From positions 1 to 50,896 of the forward strand of contig JAATGT010000061.1 in assembly GCA_015654525.1 (NCBI GenBank): 50,896 nt of DNA, written 5' to 3'. Source of the stretch: Bacteroidales bacterium (GTDB lineage: Bacteria > Bacteroidota > Bacteroidia > Bacteroidales > Paludibacteraceae). Under the pieces are notes generated by a model. The model saw nothing but the letters and a program-made list of their open reading frames with translations. It was not told the DNA's origin and searched no databases. A program made the position numbers and the translations under genes. Positions 1 to 9,087 of the stretch are shown here, in pieces (positions within the stretch are counted from its first letter, which is position 1; each line of letters starts with the position of its first letter).

Positions 1-142
1 ACGGTTGTAATTTCAAGTCCCCTTCAGGGGATTTAGGGGCGGTATTAAAGTCTATTTTTCGCCCCAAGCCCCTAAAGGGGATGTTAAATAGTATCGTCTT
101 TGAAAAATTAAAATGGTACATTATATTCATTCCATTACTTAA
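1..142. repeat. Inverted copy of palindromic element plus flank (partner at 27138-27279)
   Basis: Positions 1-142 are close to the reverse complement of 27138-27279, aligned by eye with about a dozen differences and small gaps. Bases 1-99 form a GC-rich palindromic element built from CCCCTAAA/TTTAGGGG blocks and ending in GTATCGTCT at 91-99. Bases 100-142 are shared flank. The outer end of the element lies beyond the left window edge, so this copy is incomplete here. The shared flank means the homology is wider than the mobile-looking element itself. Confidence 0.8.
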
Positions 143-177
143 GTCCTACGGACTATTTTTTCAACGACTGATTGGCA

Positions 178-362
178 TTAGTTGAGTAGTTGTATGTTCT
201 GCAATTCCGGTTTATATTGCACAAAGGCTTCCATGTCTTCGTAGGAGGCAAGCCCCGGGCTGTTGTACAGTCTGGCTGTTGCCTGATTTCGTTCTTCGGC
301 ACGTTGCCAGAATAAGCGTTCGTCGTTGCCCGGGAATGGGGCACTTTCCATTTGTGACTGGT
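178..362 (-). pseudogene. Remnant of NagB/PIG-L fusion gene (C-terminal tail only)
   Basis: The minus strand reads about 60 codons, starting HQSQMESAPF and ending in a stop at 178-180. They match the last roughly 60 residues of the full-length NagB-like/PIG-L fusion at 24185-26173 with scattered substitutions (for example NSPGLASYED here against NSLGLASYEA there). The remnant is a little longer at its end. Homology begins abruptly at about 362, next to the MFS transporter's 3' end. There is no start codon context, no catalytic domain and no membrane or signal segment, so I regard it as a broken duplicate. Substitutions are spread along its length, which suggests either an old duplication or origin from a diverged second copy. 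Confidence 0.75.
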
Positions 363-378
363 GTCTCTCTGTTTTTGT

Positions 379-1560
379 TTAGTCTATTGATTGCTTTGGC
401 TGCACTGTAAATGCACAAAAGAGTAGATAAACTGCACTTAGTAGAATAATCAGTACTGAACCAACCTGAGAGCCTAAAGCATCGGAGGTAAGTCCCATAA
501 TAAAAGGAATAACTGCACCGCCAAAAACGCCGGTGATCATTAATCCTGAAATTTCATTTGCTTTATCGGGCTTTGACTGAATGGCTATTGAATAGATGAT
601 AGAGAAAATGTTAGCTATTGAAAAGCCAATGACCGAAAATAGTATAAACACCGGGATTTTATCTGCAACAAAGATCAGTGCGGTCAATGCTAAGACTGCA
701 AGAACGGTACTTATCTTAAAGAACTTTCCGACGGAGACGTGGGCTAACAATACAGCACCTACAAATGCACCTACAGTACGAAATACAAAATATACACTCG
801 GTCCGTAACCTGCATCCGTGGAGTTCATTCCACAGCGTTCCATCAAAATTTTGGGAGCAACCGTGTTTATACCTACATCTACACCTACCACGAATATAAT
901 ACCCAAAAATAAAAGAAGAATGGTTTTATCTCTCAATAAGCCAAATACCTGGCCAAACGAACTGGCTTTATCCATGCTGGTTTCCATCGGGATAGGGGTA
1001 ACCATTAGCCAGAGGGTGGAGAGCAGGGTGATCAGAGCGTAAATAGGAAAAATATACTGCCAGCTGCCCAATGTGGCAGCAGCAAAAGCGGCAATAAACG
1101 GACCGCTGAAAGAGGATATTGCTTTCACAAATTGTCCAGCGGTAAGGCTGGAAGTCAGCTTATCTCCCTGTACCACGTTTGTCAGTAGCGGGTTCAGCGA
1201 TACCTGCAAAATGGTGTTGGCTATTCCTAACAGAGCAAAGGCTAGTAACGACATGCTAAAGCTGTATTCGATTAATGGAATAAACAGAGCCAGCATGGCA
1301 ATAAAGTTACTCAGAAGTACTGTTTTTTTACGACCAATCTTATTCATCAGCATACCTGTTGGTACCGAGAAGATCAGGAACATGGAGAATAATGCTACGG
1401 GTATCAGGTTGGAGAGCGTGTCCCTGAACTCGAGACTGAAATTGCCCAATAGGTCTTCTTTGACATGCATAGAGCTTATGCCAACCACGTCGCAAAAGCC
1501 CATTATAAAGAATCCAAACAGCACCGGTGAAATTTGAGTAATTGATTTTTTGTTTTTCAT
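379..1560 (-). CDS. MFS sugar transporter (FucP/GlcP-like)
   Basis: A 393-residue hydrophobic protein with about 12 membrane segments visible as alternating hydrophobic stretches. It carries the major-facilitator loop signature GRKKT at residues 76-80 after the second helix. Length and style fit the sugar:proton symporter branch of the MFS that includes FucP-like carriers, which sit in the inner membrane and import free monosaccharide. It is the last gene of the minus-strand mannan enzyme operon, 167 bp after GH125. That suggests it imports mannose, or a related sugar, released in the periplasm. Substrate is inferred from neighbours only. No frameshift or missing segment seen. Confidence 0.85.
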   Translation of the reverse strand: MKNKKSITQISPVLFGFFIMGFCDVVGISSMHVKEDLLGNFSLEFRDTLSNLIPVALFSMFLIFSVPTGMLMNKIGRKKTVLLSNFIAMLALFIPLIEYSFSMSLLAFALLGIANTILQVSLNPLLTNVVQGDKLTSSLTAGQFVKAISSFSGPFIAAFAAATLGSWQYIFPIYALITLLSTLWLMVTPIPMETSMDKASSFGQVFGLLRDKTILLLFLGIIFVVGVDVGINTVAPKILMERCGMNSTDAGYGPSVYFVFRTVGAFVGAVLLAHVSVGKFFKISTVLAVLALTALIFVADKIPVFILFSVIGFSIANIFSIIYSIAIQSKPDKANEISGLMITGVFGGAVIPFIMGLTSDALGSQVGSVLIILLSAVYLLFCAFTVQPKQSID

Positions 1561-1573
1561 ATGTGAATGTAGA

Positions 1574-1601
1574 GATAATAGTTACAAGATAATAGTTACA
1601 A
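1574..1601. repeat. 14-bp perfect tandem duplication
   Basis: The 14-mer GATAATAGTTACAA occurs twice back to back in the 167-bp gap between GH125 and the MFS gene. No coding role. It could be a slippage duplication or a pair of binding sites; nothing decides between them. Confidence 0.7.
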
Positions 1602-1727
1602 GTGATTAGGTATAAGTCACCTTACTGTGAATATTATTGTTTGCCTGGTATAAGAGTTCCGGTTTAAAAAGAACAATAGCTTTATTTGTGTCTATCACAG
1701 GTCGCTTTGGCTGGCAAAGCTTTTGTT

Positions 1728-3197
1728 TTATTGAATACTGTTTAATAGGTTCAATTTACCATCGTCAATCAGTTTGATAATCAACTCTCCAAACAATGTA
1801 TTCTGCCAGGCAAACCAGGGGCGTGTATAATTGCTTGCGTCATCTTTATGGAAGGACTCGTGCATAAAACCCGTTCCGGCATCGGTGTTCAAAAGCATGT
1901 TGATACAGGTTTTGATTTCTTCATCGTTTGTGCTGGTAAAAGCTCTCATCATAATGCTCATAGGCCATATCATATCATATCCTACGTGAGGTCCACCAAT
2001 GCCTTCGCCTGCTTTTCCTTTGAAGAAATAGGGGTTGTCTTTGCTCCAGACAAATTTGCGGGTGTTTTGATAAATTGGGTTATTCACCCGGAGGTCGCCC
2101 ATATAGGCCAATCCCAATAAGCTGGGTACATTGGCATCGTCCATGAGCAACTGATTGCCAAAACCATCTACCTCGAATGCATAAATCTTTCCGTATTTAG
2201 GGTGATTGTAGATAGCATATTTGTTGATTGCTGCCTCCACTTCTTTTGCCAGGCTGTTACATTTAGCCGACAAAGCTGTGTTTTTGTTGACCGTGGCCAG
2301 TATTTCGGCAGCTTTTCTCAATGAAGTAACCGCAAAGAAATTGGATGGTATAAGAAACTGAAAAGTAGTTGCATCGTCGGACGGACGAAAGGCGGAGGCA
2401 ATCAACCCAACCGGATTTACCGGATTGCCCAGCCCATTGTTGGAGTTTGTGTCCAACTGGCGATCTGTTTTACGTTGAAATTTATAAGGTCCTACTCCGT
2501 TTTTCCGTTGTTGCTCGGTAAAGGTTTTCAGCACCAATTCAATTGCCTTAAGCCAATCGTCTGAAAACACACTGGTGTCGCCGGTTTCTTTCCAGTATTC
2601 GTACGCCAGCCTTATGGGGTAACAAAGCGAATCTATTTCCCATTTTCGTTCGTGAAGATCGGGTTTCATATCCGTCATGTCCGTCATCCATTCTCCTCCG
2701 GTAGGTCCGTCATTAAATGCATTGGCATAGGGATCAATACCTATACATTTAAACTGTCGGCGAATAACTCCCGCCAACATTCTCTTCAGCTTCGGGTCTT
2801 TATTAGCAAAGCGTATATAAGGCCATACCTGTGCTCCTGAGTCGCGAAGCCACATGGCATGAATATCACCGGTGTACACAAAGGTATCGTCTTGTCCATC
2901 TATTTCACGGAAATGAACAGTCGTATCCAGTGTGTTGGGAAAACAGTTCTCGAACATCCAGGCAAGTCGGGGATTCCTTAATACGCGTTTTATTGCAGCT
3001 ATCTTAGCTTCTACTTCGGGAGAAACAAACAAGCGGTCTTCCATGTTGGGTCGGTGCGAGGCGAATACTCTTGTGTTGTCGCTCACTGCGGTTACGCTAC
3101 TTTGCGAAGTGGCATTTACGCTGCGGATGCTCCCAAAAGCCAGAAAGAGTGATGCAACCATCAATCCGGCAGGGACAAAGTTCTTATTTCTTTTCAT
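1728..3197 (-). CDS. GH125 exo-alpha-1,6-mannosidase
   Basis: A 489-residue protein with an N-terminal signal sequence (basic MKRNKN, then a hydrophobic run to about residue 30, no lipobox). The rest reads as the GH125 (formerly DUF1237) alpha/alpha-barrel, with the family-typical blocks DIHAMWLRDSGAQVWPY at about residues 111-127, EWMTDMTDMKPDLHERKWEIDS downstream in two adjoining pieces, and GGPHVGYDMIWPMS near the end. GH125 enzymes remove non-reducing alpha-1,6-linked mannose by inversion. Here it would act in the periplasm on backbone fragments made by the GH76 enzyme of the divergent operon. It is 43 bp after the EEP gene and upstream of the MFS gene, in the same operon. Family assignment is strong; exact linkage is from family knowledge. 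Confidence 0.92.
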   Translation of the reverse strand: MKRNKNFVPAGLMVASLFLAFGSIRSVNATSQSSVTAVSDNTRVFASHRPNMEDRLFVSPEVEAKIAAIKRVLRNPRLAWMFENCFPNTLDTTVHFREIDGQDDTFVYTGDIHAMWLRDSGAQVWPYIRFANKDPKLKRMLAGVIRRQFKCIGIDPYANAFNDGPTGGEWMTDMTDMKPDLHERKWEIDSLCYPIRLAYEYWKETGDTSVFSDDWLKAIELVLKTFTEQQRKNGVGPYKFQRKTDRQLDTNSNNGLGNPVNPVGLIASAFRPSDDATTFQFLIPSNFFAVTSLRKAAEILATVNKNTALSAKCNSLAKEVEAAINKYAIYNHPKYGKIYAFEVDGFGNQLLMDDANVPSLLGLAYMGDLRVNNPIYQNTRKFVWSKDNPYFFKGKAGEGIGGPHVGYDMIWPMSIMMRAFTSTNDEEIKTCINMLLNTDAGTGFMHESFHKDDASNYTRPWFAWQNTLFGELIIKLIDDGKLNLLNSIQ

Positions 3198-3240
3198 AAA
3201 ATCGATTATTCTTTATTCAACAATTAAATTTGATTTTTCT

Positions 3241-4164
3241 TTATTTTGCATACTCCAGCACCACTTCTACCGGAAAATGATCGGATGGAACACGAGCCAG
3301 ATATTGTTGTAATGAAACTTCAGATGGAAAGTTTGCCGATTTAATTTCTTTTGCATTATCCACCTTTATCCGGTAGGTATCCGTCAACACGCCATAACGC
3401 ATTACGTGTAGGTCGGATGTAACAAAGATATGATCAATACGACTATCAGTTTTTAAATTGGGATCGAAGTTATTGAATGTTCCGTTGGGTGCATAAAGTA
3501 CTTTCGCCAGCTTGTAGGCGTCTTGCAGTTTGCCCGAATTCTGAATCAGTGCGTAGCTTTCGCTTTGCTGATCCACATTAAAATCGCCGGTCAAGATAAC
3601 CGGGTCTTTACCGCACATTTCTTTGATTTTGTTTAGTACCAGTTTTGCGCTTTGTCTCCGGGCTTCTACTCCAATATGATCCATGTGGAGGTTGAAAAAC
3701 CAAAAGCGAAATCCACTCTTTTTGTCCTGAAAATTTCCCCAGGTACAGATGCGGGGCAATACAGCATCCCATCCTTTGTTGGGTTTATCTGTTACTTCCG
3801 ACATCCAGAAATGCCCCGACCGGAGAAGTTTAAATTTGTCGGTTTTATAAAAAACGGGTGCATATTCTCCTTTTTCTTTTCCATCGTCGCGTCCTACTCC
3901 GATATATGCATAGCCGGGTAAGGAGCTTAGTAGGTCTGTCAATTGATGCTGTAAGACTTCCTGTGCTCCAAAGATATCGAAATCGTGAAACTGAATAATT
4001 TTACAAATAACCGGACAACGTTTTTCCCAACCATTGCCGTTGGACAGGTCGCCGGCATTTTCATAACGAATATTATAAGTGGCTATGGTTAGTTTTTGTG
4101 CATGTAAGGCAGCTGTGCAAAGCAACATACCTACAACCAAAAAGCCTGAAATTGTTTTTTTCAT
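3241..4164 (-). CDS. EEP-family phosphatase/phosphodiesterase, exported
   Basis: A 307-residue protein with a cleavable signal peptide (hydrophobic core residues 4-20, ALHAQ cleavage region). It is a complete endonuclease/exonuclease/phosphatase fold with all metal and catalytic motifs: N31 in TYNIRY, E69 in GAQE, H160 in NLHMDH, D194 and N196 in TGDFNVD, D244 in RIDHIFV, and D295-H296 in PSDHFPV. Export and an enclosing mannan operon argue against a DNA-repair role. EEP proteins in Bacteroides mannan loci are thought to act on phosphorylated glycan (mannose phosphates of yeast mannan); that substrate is inference here. A strong hairpin at 4201-4243 separates it from GH92 upstream. Confidence 0.85.
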   Translation of the reverse strand: MKKTISGFLVVGMLLCTAALHAQKLTIATYNIRYENAGDLSNGNGWEKRCPVICKIIQFHDFDIFGAQEVLQHQLTDLLSSLPGYAYIGVGRDDGKEKGEYAPVFYKTDKFKLLRSGHFWMSEVTDKPNKGWDAVLPRICTWGNFQDKKSGFRFWFFNLHMDHIGVEARRQSAKLVLNKIKEMCGKDPVILTGDFNVDQQSESYALIQNSGKLQDAYKLAKVLYAPNGTFNNFDPNLKTDSRIDHIFVTSDLHVMRYGVLTDTYRIKVDNAKEIKSANFPSEVSLQQYLARVPSDHFPVEVVLEYAK

Positions 4165-4200
4165 TTAGATTACAATTTAAGCAGTGATTAAACTGAATAA

Positions 4201-4243
4201 AATGTGAGTTTTTTCTGAACAAGGCTCAGAAAAAACTCACATT
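4201..4243 (-). terminator. Strong hairpin between GH92 and EEP genes
   Basis: A perfect 18-bp stem (4201-4218 with 4226-4243) with a 7-base loop. Six T's lie within one arm and six A's in the other. It sits directly after the GH92 stop in the 87-bp gap. In the middle of a same-strand operon it is more likely a partial terminator or mRNA-stability element than a full stop. Confidence 0.7.
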
Positions 4244-4251
4244 GGGTTATA

Positions 4252-6534
4252 CTATTTTCTCAGTTCTGTAGAGAAAGAGTAGGGGAAATCGGTCTCTTTT
4301 GTACCACGCTGCTTGTTGGGAAGGTCCGACATCTGAAACCGGATTTTAGCTCCTTGTGTCAGGAGTTCCTGAGTCAGATAATTTTTCGGAAAAGGACTTT
4401 CGTTCACAGTCATCGAGGAGATATATCTATTGGCTTTTGAATTATTCTCTGTTTCGATAGTTACCTGTTTTCCATTTTCAAGATGGAGTTTTACACTTTT
4501 GAACAGGGGAGAGCCTAACACATACTCATTACTTCCGGGACATACTGGATAAAAGCCAATGGCCGAAAAAACGTACCAGGCAGATGTCTGACCATTATCT
4601 TCGTCGCCACAATAGCCGTCGGGTGCCGATGTGTATAGTTTGTCCATCACTTCGCGAATCCAGTACTGTGCTTTCCAGGGTTCGCCCGAATAATTGTATA
4701 AATAAAGCATGTGCTGTATGGGTTGGTTACCGTGGGCATATTGTCCCATATTCATGATTTGCATTTCACGAATTTCGTGAATAACTCCGTGGTAATAACT
4801 GTCGTCAAAAGCAGGTGACATAACAAATACTGAATCCATCATGCGGTTAAAGTTTGCTTTTCCTCCCATCAGATTAATCAGTCCTTGTGGATCGTGGAAT
4901 ACCGACCAGGTATAATGCCAGCTGTTTCCTTCGGTAAAGGCATCCCCCCATTTCAATGGATTGAATGGCGACTGAAAGCTGCCGTCCTGATTTTTACCCC
5001 GCATTAGTTTCTGTGTGGGGTCAAACAGGTTTTTATAGTTCAGGGCACGTTGGGCGTAAATGCCGATTTCTTTTTCTGATTTTCCTAATTTTTTCCCTAA
5101 CTTGTAGATGCACCAGTCGTCGTAGGCATATTCCAGTGTTCGCGCTGCATTTTCTTTGATATTTACATCGTACGGTATATAACCAAGTTTGTTGTAATAC
5201 TCGTATCCTAAACGTCCGGTTGAACTGATTTTCGGATGTACTGCATTGGTTCCATGCACAACAGCTTTCCATAATGTTTCAACATCATATCCCCTTATCC
5301 CTTTCAGATAAGCATCTGCCACAATGGATGCCGAGTTATTTCCAACCATACAACCTCTGTGCCCCGGACTTGCCCATTCGGGAAGAAAGCCACTTTCTTT
5401 ATATGCATTCACCAGACCTTCCTGCATTTTTGCATTCATCGATGGATACATCAGGTTGACAAATGGAAACAGGCAGCGAAAAGTATCCCAAAAACCACTG
5501 TCGGTAAACATGTAGCCGGGTGATACCTGTCCGTTGTAAGGACTGTAGTGAACCGCTTTGCCTTTAGCGTCAATTTCGTAGAAGCTCCGTGGAAATAATA
5601 CCGAACGGTAAAGGCAGGAATAGAATGTGCGTAGATTATCGATGTTACCATCTTCTACCTCAATTTTACCTAATACCCTATTCCATTCTTTCCTGCCTTT
5701 TTCTTTTATCTGGTCAAATGAGTCGTTGCCAAGTTCTTTTAGATTAAGTTCTGCCTGTTCGAAACTAATGAATGACGATGCCACCCGTGCATGAACAACT
5801 TCCGCTTTTTTGGTAGAAAAACCGATGATAGCTTCTGCATGTTTGTTCTCGGTTTCCAACCGGTTTTGCTTCATCTCGTTTTCACTAACAGTGGACTTAT
5901 AAGTAAACGGTTTATCGAAAACAATCACAAAGTAATTTTTAAAATTATCCGGTACCCCACCGTTGTTTTTAGTTGTGTACCCGATAATTTTATTCTCGCC
6001 GGGGATAATCTTCACATACGATCCTTCATCCAGGGCATCCACCACAATAAACGATTTCTCGTTTTGTGGAAATGTAAACCGGAATATTGCTGCACGCATG
6101 GTGGGTGAAATCTCGGTTAATACATCATGATCCGTTAGGTATACACTATAATAATACGGTTTTGCAATTTCGGCTTTGTGTGAAAACCAACTGGCTCTTT
6201 TTTCCTCATCAAATTTGGGCTCACCGGTTACGGGCATAATTGCAAATTGCCCGTAATCGTTGATCCATGGACTTGGTTGGTGGGTTTGTTTGAACCCTCT
6301 TATTTTGTCGGCATCGTAGGTGTATGCCCAACCATCGCCCATCATGCCGGTTTGTGGCATCCAAAAGTTCATGCCCCAGGGCAAAGCTATGGCGGGATAC
6401 GTGTTTCCGTTCGACAAAATATGCTTGGACTGCGATCCAACCAAGGTGTTTACATAATCCACAGGTGTGATAGCCTGTGTTCGTAAACAGTTAACTAATA
6501 AAACAACAACAAATATTATCTGAATCTTTCTCAT
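4252..6534 (-). CDS. GH92 exo-alpha-mannosidase
   Basis: A 760-residue protein with an N-terminal signal peptide (to about residue 21), full length for the family. GH92 hallmarks are present: the N-terminal block DYVNTLVGSQSKH, TEGNSWHYTW with E535 as the expected general acid, and GDEDNGQTSAWYVFSAIGFY with the acidic D644/D646 pair expected to serve as base. GH92 enzymes are calcium-dependent, inverting exo-alpha-mannosidases, most often alpha-1,2 and sometimes 1,3, 1,4 or mannose-1-phosphate. The HEIREM/MNMGQYAHGNQP region matches the family's sugar-binding loop. The gene follows the DUF4965 gene by only 2 bp, so the two are co-translated. Linkage specificity cannot be read from sequence; alpha-1,2 side-chain trimming is the likeliest role. 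Confidence 0.95.
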   Translation of the reverse strand: MRKIQIIFVVVLLVNCLRTQAITPVDYVNTLVGSQSKHILSNGNTYPAIALPWGMNFWMPQTGMMGDGWAYTYDADKIRGFKQTHQPSPWINDYGQFAIMPVTGEPKFDEEKRASWFSHKAEIAKPYYYSVYLTDHDVLTEISPTMRAAIFRFTFPQNEKSFIVVDALDEGSYVKIIPGENKIIGYTTKNNGGVPDNFKNYFVIVFDKPFTYKSTVSENEMKQNRLETENKHAEAIIGFSTKKAEVVHARVASSFISFEQAELNLKELGNDSFDQIKEKGRKEWNRVLGKIEVEDGNIDNLRTFYSCLYRSVLFPRSFYEIDAKGKAVHYSPYNGQVSPGYMFTDSGFWDTFRCLFPFVNLMYPSMNAKMQEGLVNAYKESGFLPEWASPGHRGCMVGNNSASIVADAYLKGIRGYDVETLWKAVVHGTNAVHPKISSTGRLGYEYYNKLGYIPYDVNIKENAARTLEYAYDDWCIYKLGKKLGKSEKEIGIYAQRALNYKNLFDPTQKLMRGKNQDGSFQSPFNPLKWGDAFTEGNSWHYTWSVFHDPQGLINLMGGKANFNRMMDSVFVMSPAFDDSYYHGVIHEIREMQIMNMGQYAHGNQPIQHMLYLYNYSGEPWKAQYWIREVMDKLYTSAPDGYCGDEDNGQTSAWYVFSAIGFYPVCPGSNEYVLGSPLFKSVKLHLENGKQVTIETENNSKANRYISSMTVNESPFPKNYLTQELLTQGAKIRFQMSDLPNKQRGTKETDFPYSFSTELRK

Positions 6535-6536
6535 AC

Positions 6537-9026
6537 TTACTTCAACTTATTTTCAAGCATTTTAATAAAATATCCACCGACTACTGAACGTGCCTGAAAT
6601 CCGCGTTGATTTGGCTTGTCTGTAAATATCCAATCGGACATGGGAACGCGGTCGCTTGTTTCGTTCATAAACAGATACACGGGATGGATGAATTGTTCAA
6701 AAGTGGCCTGATCATTAGCCAGTGTTGCAGTCCACATAATCCAGTCGGTTTTGGTGTAAGTTTCTCTGTTATCTAAAGGCAAACCGTATTTATTTTGTTT
6801 GGTCAGATAGTATTTTATTTCTTTTTCTGCAATTTGGTTCGGGAAGATATTTGTCTTTAAAATTTTATCCCAAACCAGATTGTATTTCTGACTCCAGGTA
6901 TCCTGTTTGTCGAAGGTCAAACGATAGTGATCGCCATCATTTGCTAACTTTTCCCATTCGGTTGCCATGTCTTTGGCTTTTGTGTAGTAGGCTTTTGCCT
7001 GGTCTTTTTTGTCCAACATATCGGCCATATAGGCATACGATGCAACTCCCATGATGGCTTTGATAGAAAGATTGGTATTGTGTGCGAAATGCCCTGCAAA
7101 ATCATCGGTACAAAGTTGGTTTTCCGGGTTAAGTCCTTTCTCAACCAGATAATCGGTCCAGGTGGTTAGTACGTTCCAGTGTTTCTCTGCATATCTTGCA
7201 TTTCCTTCTGCTGCAGCTATTGCCGCTGTCAGAACAAGCATGTTACCACCTTCTTCAACCGGCATATCGCCACCGTAAGTCTGTCCGTTGCCAATAGGAT
7301 AAGTACCTATGTCATGTGCAGGGAATGGCTTAGTCCATTTACCACTTTCGCTATAATAATAAATGAAATTTATCAATCCTTTGGCCAGTTCCGGATTGTA
7401 ATATAAGAACAATGGGGATGATGGATAAGTTACATCCACGGTTCCGATAGATCCATTGCTAAAGTTTTCTTTAGAAAGGAACAATAAATCACCGTTTGGA
7501 GCTTCTGCCAGTTTATGAGCTGCAATTGCCTGACGATATGCAGCAGCACATAGCGCAGCATACTCTTTACCACCCGATTGGGTTGCATCTGTTATCAACT
7601 TTCTATCAAATGCATTGCATCTGCCAATTAATGATTTATATTCCTGATTTGCTTTCTGAAACTGCCCTACTATTGTCTGGTCGTTGGTGGAATTCCAATA
7701 AGGACGAAGGTTTTTGCCAAAATACTGAACGGAATAAATATCATCGTAACCAACCATGATTTTTCCGGCAACAGCTTTGTTGACATTACCCAACGATTGC
7801 GTCAGCGATAAACGATCGGTAGCGCTTTCGCGTTTAGTGATCATCTCTTTTTGTTTCCCGTAGATAAATCCTTTTCTTAAGTCATAACTATCGCCAATGG
7901 CGTGAATCATATTTTTTTTGTCGCCGACCAGGTAGAAATACCCCCAGTCAATTCTCAGATCATCTCCTTTTTTAGCCAGAATCTGTTGGTCCGCGCTTCC
8001 GGTTTTGAGAAAAAACAGATCTCCGTCGGTAAAACCTTCCAATTTCGATTTTTGCAGCGGTTTGTCTAATGCCCATGCCGTTGAAGCTTCGAAATAGATG
8101 CTCACCTCGTGGGCTTTTCCATCGTTAGACACAGCTTCATAAGAGATGTAATTTACCGGACGGGAGAGAAGTTTCAGGTCATCCATAAAGAGTGGTGCCG
8201 AAAAAGTCAGTTTTAGATTAACACCCCCGCATTGGAATACGTAATGTGTCTGTGTAGCCTGAACATCTACTGATTTTTGTACTGCAGTTTGTGGCATTAA
8301 CTCCTGATTTTCTTTTTCAACGACTAAACCAAAATCAAGTAACCCGTTTCCTACTCTGTTGCGGCAATATCCGGCAATAACATTTTCTCCTTTTTTCAGT
8401 GTAGCCAAAACCTCAGGGGATAATGGCTGAAGAGCATTTTTTTTGCAGGTATTTCCGGTGTTTACCACTTCTATTCCGTTGATGTAGATAATCGCATCAT
8501 CGTCGTGTGAGAATTCCAGAAATACTTTTTTACCGGCCAGATCTTTGTTCAGATTGATGGTACGTCTGACCCAGATAAATTCAGATTGCCAGTTTGTTTT
8601 GGCTGTAAATTCATTCTCGGTTGTACCAAAAGCGCCCGAACCTTCTTTCCAGCCCGTATCGTCAAAATTCTTTTTTGTCCAGTTGTCTGCAGGTTGTGTG
8701 GTTGTATATTTTCCAACCCATTTTCCCTGTTCCGAAGTTGGTATTAGGGTGAGTAAGGTGACATCTTCCGTCCCCATAAAACGATATACTTTTTTATCCA
8801 CTTTGATGGCACCCAGTAAAGGAAAATCTTTTCCCGTCCAGTGTTTTACACTGCCATCATAGAGCTTATCGGTGAATGCCCATCCACTTGTGTAAGGATC
8901 GATTGTAATCAATGGATAGGCTGATGGCCTGAGATTGTTTTTTACGACATTAAAATCTTCTCCACGTGCAATGCCTGCAAATAGAAAGACTCTTAGTGAG
9001 AATAGTGTTATTAGTTTCTTAATCAT
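6537..9026 (-). CDS. DUF4965/DUF1793 glutaminase-A-like exported protein with inserted beta domain
   Basis: 829 residues. Signal peptide to about residue 22. The opening block PLITIDPYTSGWAF (residues 38-51) and following WTGKDFPLLGAIKVD are typical of bacterial proteins annotated DUF4965-DUF5127-DUF1793, related to fungal glutaminase A. Residues about 88-245 look like an inserted galactose-binding-like beta-sandwich (WVRRTINL, EFSHDDDAIIYING, KKGENVIAGY), splitting the N-terminal domain. The C-terminal half, from about residue 465, reads as an alpha/alpha barrel (DIGTYPIGNGQTYGGDMPVE; TDDFAGHFAHNTNLSIKAI). Biochemical role in Bacteroidetes is not settled; a glycosidase-like role on mannan fits the neighbours and the barrel. 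Placed between the glycosidase-like gene (61 bp) and GH92 (2 bp). Confidence 0.8.
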   Translation of the reverse strand: MIKKLITLFSLRVFLFAGIARGEDFNVVKNNLRPSAYPLITIDPYTSGWAFTDKLYDGSVKHWTGKDFPLLGAIKVDKKVYRFMGTEDVTLLTLIPTSEQGKWVGKYTTTQPADNWTKKNFDDTGWKEGSGAFGTTENEFTAKTNWQSEFIWVRRTINLNKDLAGKKVFLEFSHDDDAIIYINGIEVVNTGNTCKKNALQPLSPEVLATLKKGENVIAGYCRNRVGNGLLDFGLVVEKENQELMPQTAVQKSVDVQATQTHYVFQCGGVNLKLTFSAPLFMDDLKLLSRPVNYISYEAVSNDGKAHEVSIYFEASTAWALDKPLQKSKLEGFTDGDLFFLKTGSADQQILAKKGDDLRIDWGYFYLVGDKKNMIHAIGDSYDLRKGFIYGKQKEMITKRESATDRLSLTQSLGNVNKAVAGKIMVGYDDIYSVQYFGKNLRPYWNSTNDQTIVGQFQKANQEYKSLIGRCNAFDRKLITDATQSGGKEYAALCAAAYRQAIAAHKLAEAPNGDLLFLSKENFSNGSIGTVDVTYPSSPLFLYYNPELAKGLINFIYYYSESGKWTKPFPAHDIGTYPIGNGQTYGGDMPVEEGGNMLVLTAAIAAAEGNARYAEKHWNVLTTWTDYLVEKGLNPENQLCTDDFAGHFAHNTNLSIKAIMGVASYAYMADMLDKKDQAKAYYTKAKDMATEWEKLANDGDHYRLTFDKQDTWSQKYNLVWDKILKTNIFPNQIAEKEIKYYLTKQNKYGLPLDNRETYTKTDWIMWTATLANDQATFEQFIHPVYLFMNETSDRVPMSDWIFTDKPNQRGFQARSVVGGYFIKMLENKLK

Positions 9027-9087
9027 ATTTTTGTGTTTTCATTAAACATTATAGACTTTCTAAATATCTGAAAAACAGAATTGTATT

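Noticed and set aside
212-418. Small ORF overlapping the NagB/PIG-L remnant
   Set aside because: It is in a different frame from the homologous tail and overlaps the MFS gene; no independent support.
1073-1537. Plus-strand ORF of 154 codons antisense to the MFS gene
   Set aside because: Lies wholly opposite a well-supported transporter gene and has no recognisable protein features.
3241-4164. EEP gene as DNA repair exonuclease
   Set aside because: Signal peptide and placement within a mannan enzyme operon make an extracytoplasmic role more likely.
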